Positions 61,103 to 64,000 of a DNA stretch of 64,000 nucleotides are shown here, piece after piece (position 1 is the stretch's first letter; each line of letters begins with the position of its first letter). This DNA is from Streptomyces spororaveus. Its GTDB lineage: Bacteria; Actinomycetota; Actinomycetes; Streptomycetales; Streptomycetaceae. The notes under the pieces were generated by a model that worked only from the letters and a program-made list of their open reading frames with translations, ran no database searches and had not been told where the DNA came from. The position numbers and the translations under genes are program-made. The stretch covers positions 1 through 64,000 of the forward strand of contig NZ_BNED01000003.1 of NCBI RefSeq assembly GCF_016755875.1, written 5' to 3'.

Positions 61103-61591
61103 ATGGATCTGCTCCTGACACCGCCGACCGCCGCCGGACCCGTGCACCTCGGCAGTACGTACGAAGAGGCGGTGGCCGCGCTGCAGCCCTGGGGCGAGCC
61201 CCGGGTCGTCGGCCCGACCTCCCGGCGCGCGCGCCGGCTCATGGGCGATGTCGACGGGGTCGGCTACACGGTGTTCTTCGATGCGGAGGACCATGTGACG
61301 GCCGTGGAGCTGTGGTGGCCCGGCGAGGGCCGCCGGAGTACCACGCGCGTCCTCCTGGACGGTCATGATGTCTTCGCGGACCCCGCCGACACGATCCTCG
61401 CGGAGCTGACCGGGCGCGGCGCGACCGTGGACACCGAGGACCCGGAGAACATCGTGGTCCCGGGCGTCTCGCTGGGCTTCACCCGCCAGACCTCCCAGGA
61501 AGTGCCCCGCGGACCGCACGGCCTGCCCGTCTCCTTCACCTCGGTCCTCGTCGCGGGCAAGGACTACTACGATTTCCGCGACGCGCAGTAG
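61103..61591 (+). CDS. Probable immunity protein for RHS2
   Basis: A 162-residue protein, MDLLLTPPTAAGPVHLGSTY, with GGAGAA upstream of the ATG, 17 bases after the toxin stop. It has one alpha/beta domain: GVGYTVFFDAEDHVTAVELW, VLLDGHDVFADPADTILAEL, ENIVVPGVSLGFTR. It is acidic and cytoplasmic. No family recognised. Position behind the toxin and the lack of any other partner make the immunity role likely. Confidence 0.65.
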   Translation: MDLLLTPPTAAGPVHLGSTYEEAVAALQPWGEPRVVGPTSRRARRLMGDVDGVGYTVFFDAEDHVTAVELWWPGEGRRSTTRVLLDGHDVFADPADTILAELTGRGATVDTEDPENIVVPGVSLGFTRQTSQEVPRGPHGLPVSFTSVLVAGKDYYDFRDAQ

Positions 61592-61768
61592 CGAGGCGGG
61601 CGGCCGGCACGCCTGGCTGTCCGCCTGCACTGCGCCTGCACTCCGCCTTCCAAAGCCGTGAACGCCTCGGCCACCACATGCAGACGGCCGACCCACGCTT
61701 CCTCGGCCGACAAAACCCCCATGCCGATCCGCGACGACTCGGTCGTCGAGGCTCCCGGAGGGCGAACA

Positions 61769-61807
61769 ACAGGACGGCCGCTGCCGAACCGGTGGCGGCC
61801 GTCCTGT
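61769..61807. terminator. Terminator of the RHS2 toxin-immunity operon
   Basis: ACAGGACGGCCGC (61769-61781) pairs exactly with 61795-61807 around a 13-base loop. It lies 178 bp after the immunity stop codon and just before the right direct repeat. Confidence 0.7.
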
Positions 61808-61847
61808 CGCGTACGAGCGGCCTCAGCCACTTCCGTCAGGTGAGGGG

Positions 61848-62160
61848 TCAGGCTCCGATGCCGACGGAGGAGACGTAGGCGTAGGCGGCGTAGTCGGAGT
61901 CGAGGTCGGTGATGACGTCGTCCCAGATCTCGTCCACCATCGCCTCGTTACGGGCGGCCCAGGCGTGGACGAGGTCGGGCCAGATGTACCGGACGGTGAT
62001 GGAGCGGTCGTTCAGGGGCCAGCTGTACTTGGAATCCACGTGGCTCTGGTCGACGGGGTAGATCTCCATGCGGCGGCCCCGGCCGTCGTTGTCGAGGTGG
62101 CGGACGAGCCAGCCGGAGCGGATCAGGTTCTCCCGCCGGCGCTCCCAGTACGCGTCCTTC
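61848..62160 (-). pseudogene. Truncated second copy of the HTH gene end (right direct repeat)
   Basis: The frame MEIYPVDQSHVDSKYSWPLN ... VSSVGIGA and about 80 bases before it (ENLIRSGWLVRHLDN) repeat the end of the gene at 55242 with a few substitutions. Beyond 62155 the similarity stops and the HTH part is missing. It is a partial copy left by the event that brought or duplicated the RHS2 cassette. Confidence 0.7.
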
Positions 62161-62172
62161 CGGCTTCGCCTT

Positions 62173-62212
62173 CAGGACCTGGGCCCGCTGCCGCGGGCCA
62201 GCTGGCAGCGGT
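62173..62212. repeat. Interspersed 40-bp hairpin repeat, copy 1
   Basis: CAGGACC(T/A)GGGCCCGCTG followed by CCGCGGGCCAGCTGGCAGC. Further copies lie at 63392-63430 (close match) and 63795-63837 (more diverged). Each contains a GGCCCG/CGGGCC stem. They occur only in the last 2 kb of the window. Confidence 0.65.
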
Positions 62213-62659
62213 GAGGGGGCTGGGGTGGTCTGCCGAGTGCCGGCGACGGTGTCAGTGGCCCCGGCTCCGGTGGGGCTGGCTCTCTCCCGCCCCTGGCCCT
62301 TCCGAATGTGCCGCTGCCGCGTGCCGGCCCGGCTAAGGTCCACTTCGACGGGGTCGGTGGCGAAGCCTCCAGCACAGGAAACCCAACGGCATAAACCTCC
62401 CGGTCTGCGCGGGGGTGGTCACGGCCCAACCGGCGGCCGGGGAAAAAGGGCCAAGCAGACGCTTGCCAGCGCCGGCCCCGTCCCAACCCAGTCCAGACAG
62501 CGGTAGGCGGCTACGCCTGGTCTCTCCAGCCGTCTCCCATCAGGGCGGAGCAGGACGGAGAAGCCGAGACGACCGACGCAACCGGTCCCGGTGCATCATG
62601 CCTGGCAAGCGCACCCCGCCGTGCAGCCGGACTCCTCCGACGCGATCCCACATCCGTAT
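62213..62659. other. Intergenic stretch without a supported gene
   Basis: Several long open frames overlap here, but all are low-complexity and none shows a start with a ribosome site or any familiar motif. I see no gene, RNA or repeat beyond the 40-bp copy that precedes it. Confidence 0.5.
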
Positions 62660-63097
62660 TCAGGGGGCGAAGTACCAGCAGTACAAGCCTCGTCCAGCCC
62701 TGACCGCCTCCCGGGCGAGCGCCCCAACTGCCTCAAGGATGTCCACGGCCTCCTCACGCGAGACCTCATCGTCCGCGCGTGAATCGAGAGCCGCCCACCC
62801 CTCGGCAATCCCTCCCAACCGCAGCGTGCCAGCCCCCGCGAGCAGGGCCCGCAGGCCCGCGCCCACCTCGAACACTCCGAAACCGTCATTCGCTGTGGGA
62901 ACCACCATTCGCGGCTCCCCCTGCGCGATCCGGTCGATCGGCTCGCCGGTAAACAGGCTCTCCCACTCCAGTACAGCCTCATCCGGGAAGAACCCCTCGA
63001 ACACGACCGCCGGGAGACCGTGATCCCGATACCGGGGACGCATCCCGGCTGCCGTCACATCATCCGGAGCAACGAAAAACTCGACGGTGATAGCCAT
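62660..63097 (-). CDS. Small hypothetical protein (145 residues)
   Basis: MAITVEFFVAPDDVTAAGMR, then GLPAVVFEGFFPDEAVLEWE, RMVVPTANDGFGVFEVGAGL and DEVSREEAVDILEAVGALAR followed by GLYCWYFAP. This acidic, soluble alpha/beta protein is a common Streptomyces hypothetical type. Its size resembles immunity proteins, but no toxin gene is next to it. The in-frame extension to 63205 is not protein-like, so I use the ATG at 63097. Confidence 0.6.
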   Translation of the reverse strand: MAITVEFFVAPDDVTAAGMRPRYRDHGLPAVVFEGFFPDEAVLEWESLFTGEPIDRIAQGEPRMVVPTANDGFGVFEVGAGLRALLAGAGTLRLGGIAEGWAALDSRADDEVSREEAVDILEAVGALAREAVRAGRGLYCWYFAP

Positions 63098-63511
63098 AAC
63101 GAGATCATGCCAGGCACAAGAACTGGGCTGAGCGCCCTGTCGGACCCCTGAGCGCCGACCTGCCCGGAGCGACGCCCCTACGGCTCCACTCCGGACAGAC
63201 TCCACTGACGCTCCGCCAGATGCCTGTGCAAGCCCGGGAATCGACGGTTCGCAAGCGGCCGTTCAAGGAAAGGCCCGGCGCAAGCGCCGGGCCGGTGGCG
63301 TTGACACGCCACCGGATGTCCGCGCAAGCGCGGACGTCGAAGGGGTGTCCGCTGACGCTCCCGCCCCTTCAGGTCCTTACGGCTCCGCCGCCAGGACCAG
63401 GCCCGCTGCCGCGGGCCAGCTGGCAGCAGTAAGCGGGGCTCGGGCTGGCTTCTTCTGCTGGTGCCTGCATGATGGACCGGCAGATGGGATGAAGAACGAG
63501 TGGGGGGCGCC

Positions 63512-63772
63512 ATGAGCCGGATCAAGCGATGGACGATCATCAGCACGACACTATGCGTGGTGATATGGGCTGCCGTCGCCGTCATCATGCTCAGCCCTGC
63601 TACCCAAGGCATCCAAGACGCCCTGGGGAAATGGATCAAAGCCCTGGCCGTGGCACCCGCAGTCATCTCACTGACCGGCTTCTGGGTCATCGGAGCAAGC
63701 GGCGGACCCCAGGACGGCACATGGGGCAGCACCCCCGGCCCCACCTACGACGGCAACGAAGGAACCCACTGA
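63512..63772 (+). CDS. Small two-helix membrane protein
   Basis: An 86-residue protein, MSRIKRWTIISTTLCVVIWA, with GTGGGGGGCGCC before the ATG. Two hydrophobic segments (ISTTLCVVIWAAVAVIML and KALAVAPAVISLTGFWVIGA) are separated by a polar loop, and the C-terminus is Gly/Asp-rich. No family known. It stands alone. Confidence 0.6.
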   Translation: MSRIKRWTIISTTLCVVIWAAVAVIMLSPATQGIQDALGKWIKALAVAPAVISLTGFWVIGASGGPQDGTWGSTPGPTYDGNEGTH

Positions 63773-63837
63773 CCTCGGGAGCCGCCAGCCGCCTCCAGGA
63801 CCTGAGCCCGCTCCTGCGAGCCGGCTGGCGGTAGCAG

Positions 63838-64000
63838 CTGCTTGGGGAGGGTTTACGCCGCTTGCAGGGCTGCTCACTCTTCGGCTGCGGTTTGAGCCGC
63901 GTGGCGCGATTCACGAATGGACCGTGTGATGTGCCATGGGTCTGTGCAGCGGAACTTTGGTCTGGAGCGGTTGCGTGTCATCGCACGACGGCGGACGGCA
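63838..64000. other. Window edge
   Basis: I see no gene in these last bases. They follow a diverged copy of the 40-bp hairpin repeat. An open frame may start beyond the edge. Confidence 0.4.

Noticed and set aside
61567..61830. Minus-strand frame after the RHS2 immunity gene (MAEAARTRQDG...)
   Set aside because: It covers the terminator hairpin and has no ribosome site or known pattern.

Overview
The window is high-GC actinobacterial DNA, almost certainly Streptomyces or a close relative. Signs of this are GTG/TTG starts, GTGA and ATGA stop/start overlaps, DUF6415-, DUF6233- and DUF6875-like proteins, an LAETG sorting signal, and many small Streptomyces-type hypotheticals. It reads as accessory DNA (a chromosome arm, an integrated element or a large plasmid). 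Complete IS elements, recombinase fragments and gene remnants sit between intact operons. I saw no rRNA, tRNA or core metabolic operon.

Left part (1-15 kb): decayed DNA at the edge, a DUF4238-like protein, a frameshifted gene followed by a helicase-associated remnant, two lipoproteins (one a trypsin-like protease), a Tn554-like tnpB/tnpC remnant, a HEAT-repeat protein and a large secreted FG-GAP/DNRLRE-type protein. 15.3-23.4 kb: a 2,487-residue secreted RHS toxin with an internal ricin-type lectin domain, a Hint domain and a C-terminal toxin. Its probable immunity gene overlaps its stop codon and is followed by a strong terminator.

Middle (23.4-41 kb): recombinase and regulator fragments, a beta-propeller protein, an intact IS5-family element with CTAG flanks beside a DNA-ligase fragment, a sortase-anchored beta-helix protein, a TetR regulator, an IS110-family transposase, a DUF402 protein, a replication-relaxation protein, a three-repeat CRISPR array without cas genes in view, and a prolyl iminopeptidase.

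41.8-46.1 kb is a likely discrete mobile element. It carries three co-directional genes (tyrosine recombinase, small Cro/C1-type HTH protein, zinc-ribbon recombinase-like protein) and one secreted cargo protein. It has short inverted ends and splits a nucleoside 2-deoxyribosyltransferase-like gene into N- and C-terminal halves on either side. This is the most interesting structure here.

46.4-49.5 kb holds a run of overlapping genes: a 59-residue peptide, a DUF6415 protein, a 135-residue protein, a DUF6875-like protein, a protein kinase with a frameshift, and a GNAT acetyltransferase. They may form a small modification or signalling pathway. A Ser/Thr kinase receptor and a compact XRE-led operon follow. 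The right part (55-62 kb) holds a second RHS toxin (1,617 residues, nuclease-like tip) with its immunity gene. About 300-bp direct repeats flank this cassette; they are two copies of the end of an HTH gene, which suggests the cassette moved by recombination.
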